Below, piece by piece: positions 15,108-16,738 of a stretch of DNA of 16,738 nt. A program made the translations under genes and the position numbers. The notes beneath the pieces were generated by a model. That model did no database searches, was not told the DNA's origin, and saw only the letters and a list, made by a program, of their open reading frames with translations. Origin of the DNA: CAZKXU01 sp964556665 (GTDB lineage: Bacteria; Bdellovibrionota_C; UBA2361; CAZKXU01); assembly GCA_964556665.1 (NCBI GenBank), contig CAZKXU010000078.1, forward strand, positions 1 to 16,738, read 5' to 3'. Positions within the stretch are counted from its first letter, which is position 1. Every line of letters starts with the position of its first letter.

Positions 15108-15313
15108 CTATAGCAAGTGACAGAATACCGTAGCGTTATTCTGTCACTTGCTATAGCCTGGCCATGAATGGCCAGGACGAGCCGTAGGCTCGGAGGAAGG
15201 CTTAAAATGGGCCTTTCGGGCCATGTTTTAAGCCATTCGAGGAGGATTTTGACCAAGGATGGTCAAAATCCGACAGACAAAATAACGCTTCGTTATTTTG
15301 TCATTCACTATAG
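15108..15313. repeat. Train of six near-perfect hairpins with matching ends
   Basis: In order: a perfect 20-bp stem with 9-base loop CCGTAGCGT (15108-15127 against 15137-15156); CCTGGCCA-TGAA-TGGCCAGG (15157-15176); CGAGCC-GTA-GGCTCG (15178-15192); a bent stem GGCTTAAAA against TTTTAAGCC with a GGCC-rich inner stem (15199-15233); GGATTTTGACCA-AGGA-TGGTCAAAATCC (arms 15244-15255 and 15260-15271); GACAAAATAACG against CGTTATTTTGTC (15276-15287 and 15291-15302). The element begins and ends in CTATAG, and its last 23 bases (15291-15313) repeat 15134-15156 with four changes. It fills the gap between the convergent glycosidase and cinA genes. Confidence 0.95.
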
Positions 15314-15343
15314 AACAACTCCTAATCGAAATTTAAAAGAATT

Positions 15344-16582
15344 CTAAAGGCTGCATCTTAATAGATTTAATGCAGCATAGGTTGCGTACAACCTGACTGA
15401 CTGGCGCGACTGTGGATAGTAGTAGTGTCTAGATATGGTTTTTTGCGGCGTAGCTATTCCGACCCAGAAAGTACCTACTGGTTTTTCTGTTGTGCCACCA
15501 TCTGGACCAGCTACACCGGTTATTGAAACTGCGTGGGTAGTTTTGAATAAACTTCGTGCCTTAGTAGCCATTTCCAGAGCAACCTCGGAGCTAACTGCTC
15601 CGTGTTTTTGAATTAGCTCAACTGCTACACCAAGCTGGTTAATCTTTAGCTGATTACTGTAGGCAATTATGCCACCCAATAGAAATTCAGATGCTCCTGG
15701 TGTATTGGCTAAATATGACCCTACCATTCCGGCAGTACAAGATTCAGCAAGGCTTAAACTGAATTTATATTTTAGCATTAATTCTTTAATAACTTCACCT
15801 AATCCTTGCTCTAGAGAGTTAGAGAAGATGTATTCAGCACCAATAGTAGAATTTATAGCGCCATGCAGCTGTCGCAATGCTGAATCAAAAAGTGGATCAT
15901 GGGTTGACAACTTTAATTCGACTACTGGAAAACTCGCTCGATACGAGACATTTATCTGAGGGATCGGACTTAACGATTCCACAATTTCAGCGATCTTAGC
16001 CTCGGCTAAACCAAAGATCCTAGATACTAAAGTTGCTGGAGGTGTTAAGCTGTAGCTAGATTTAAGCCAGGGAAGAATCTGCTCAAGAAATATTCCATGC
16101 AATTCACTAGGAACACCTGGAAGAGCCACTATAATAGTTTTTTTGCTATTCGATTTTAAATGTGAGAGCCTAAACCCAGGAGCCGTGCCAAAGTTATTTG
16201 GCAGAATATCAGCTCCCCTTGGGAAATACGCTTGACGTGAATTACATTCCAAAAAATCTCTTTTACGTTTAGCATAGTGCTCTTTCAGTTGCTGTAATAC
16301 CTTCGGATTTAGATCTAGCGGAATTTTACAGTAAGAAGCTATTGCCTCACGGGTAAGATCATCACTTGTTGGTCCAAGACCTCCGGAGATAATTACAACC
16401 TGATATCTATCTGCTAAAAAACCTAATGATTCTTCAATTTTACTTTGTTGATCGTTACAACAAATTACCCGATCAACGACTAGACCTAAGGGAAGAAGCT
16501 GATTCTGAAGAAAGTTAGAGTTAGAATCCTGCACGCGCCCATCTAGAATTTCAGAACCGGTAACTAATAAGCCAATCTGCAT
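15344..16582 (-). CDS. cinA: CinA family protein (NMN amidohydrolase / pyridine-nucleotide repair)
   Basis: The 412-residue protein has both CinA domains at normal length. The N-terminal COG1058 molybdopterin-binding-like domain (about 1-170) reads IGLLVTGSEILDGRVQDSN, VVIISGGLGPTSDDLTREA and IIVALPGVPSEL. In characterised homologues it carries ADP-ribose pyrophosphatase activity. The C-terminal PncC-type domain (about 255-412) reads SLAESCTAGMVGSYLANTPGASEFLLGGIIAYSN (split at LANT), KINQLGV, GAVSSEVALEMA, and VSITGVAGPDGGTTEKPVGTFWVGI, and deamidates nicotinamide mononucleotide. Together these link it to NAD by-product salvage; a competence role holds only in some bacteria. The ATG at 16582 has a weak GGA upstream. 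The truncated right-edge gene is upstream on the same strand, about 105 bases away, so the two could be co-transcribed. Confidence 0.95.
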   Translation of the reverse strand: MQIGLLVTGSEILDGRVQDSNSNFLQNQLLPLGLVVDRVICCNDQQSKIEESLGFLADRYQVVIISGGLGPTSDDLTREAIASYCKIPLDLNPKVLQQLKEHYAKRKRDFLECNSRQAYFPRGADILPNNFGTAPGFRLSHLKSNSKKTIIVALPGVPSELHGIFLEQILPWLKSSYSLTPPATLVSRIFGLAEAKIAEIVESLSPIPQINVSYRASFPVVELKLSTHDPLFDSALRQLHGAINSTIGAEYIFSNSLEQGLGEVIKELMLKYKFSLSLAESCTAGMVGSYLANTPGASEFLLGGIIAYSNQLKINQLGVAVELIQKHGAVSSEVALEMATKARSLFKTTHAVSITGVAGPDGGTTEKPVGTFWVGIATPQKTISRHYYYPQSRQSVRLYATYAALNLLRCSL

Positions 16583-16687
16583 TTGTAATCCGCAAGCTAG
16601 TAAGAGTCTAATTTATTAGGCATCTGAAAAATGCTTATATGTATAAGCCTATACTAATTTCTCATGGCCACTTTTAAGTTTTTCAAC

Positions 16688-16738
16688 CTAGTGCTCCTCC
16701 AAATAAGTTTTTTCACGTCTAGCATCACATCGTTGCCC
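16688..16738 (-). CDS. C-terminal fragment of an unidentified protein (5' end outside window)
   Basis: The - strand frame entering from the right edge encodes GQRCDARREKTYLEEH and stops at TAG (16688-16690). It is related, in peptide and DNA, to the tail at 1-75, but points the other way. The family is not recognised. Between this stop and cinA is a small palindrome, GCTTATA-TG-TATAAGC (16633-16648). Confidence 0.5.
   Translation of the reverse strand, partial: GQRCDARREKTYLEEH

Overview
The window reads as chromosome from a Gram-negative bacterium of moderate to low G+C. Two proteins have lipoprotein signal sequences, several more are exported, and the ordinary genes (a PilB-type msrB, a DTW-domain tRNA modifier, cinA, pgeF) fit a proteobacterial or Bdellovibrionota-like genome. 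The lineage is an inference from protein style only.

Layout. 1-75: end of a truncated + strand gene. 90-1440: exported MsrB (-) and a DTW-domain tRNA aminocarboxypropyltransferase (+), divergent. 1448-2962: a RAYT/IS200-like unit, with a Y1-type transposase gene (-) between an eight-copy 12-bp repeat array and inverted, diverged copies of the same repeat. 3158-3481: a small G+C-rich orphan gene with its own promoter and terminator. 3650-6400: a protein of about 916 residues with a faint, ordered resemblance to the SelO/YdiU protein adenylyltransferase fold; it is the most novel coding region here. 6535-7110: an exported four-cysteine helical protein. 7258-9936 (all -): a defence or toxin-antitoxin style strip with a ribbon-helix-helix-like orphan and its candidate operator, an AAA_14/DUF4143 ATPase, and a translationally coupled nucleotidyltransferase plus small partner. 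10074-11603: an unknown protein with two C-terminal membrane segments. 11847-12440: a small exported or membrane protein. 12806-13462: PgeF. 13548-13925: a lipoprotein. 14065-15066: a clan GH-A glycosidase lipoprotein. 15344-16582: CinA. 16688-16738: end of a truncated - strand gene.

Three intergenic stretches hold unusual inverted-repeat DNA: small AAA-loop hairpins at 11621-11715, a 182-bp imperfect palindrome at 12526-12707 between divergent genes, and a train of six near-perfect hairpins at 15108-15313 between convergent genes. The two window edges carry related C-terminal coding tails in inverted orientation, so the window is bracketed by two paralogous genes.

Most genes look like single units. 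The genes most likely to work together are the nucleotidyltransferase pair (14-base overlap), the transposase with its flanking repeats, and possibly the right-edge gene with cinA.
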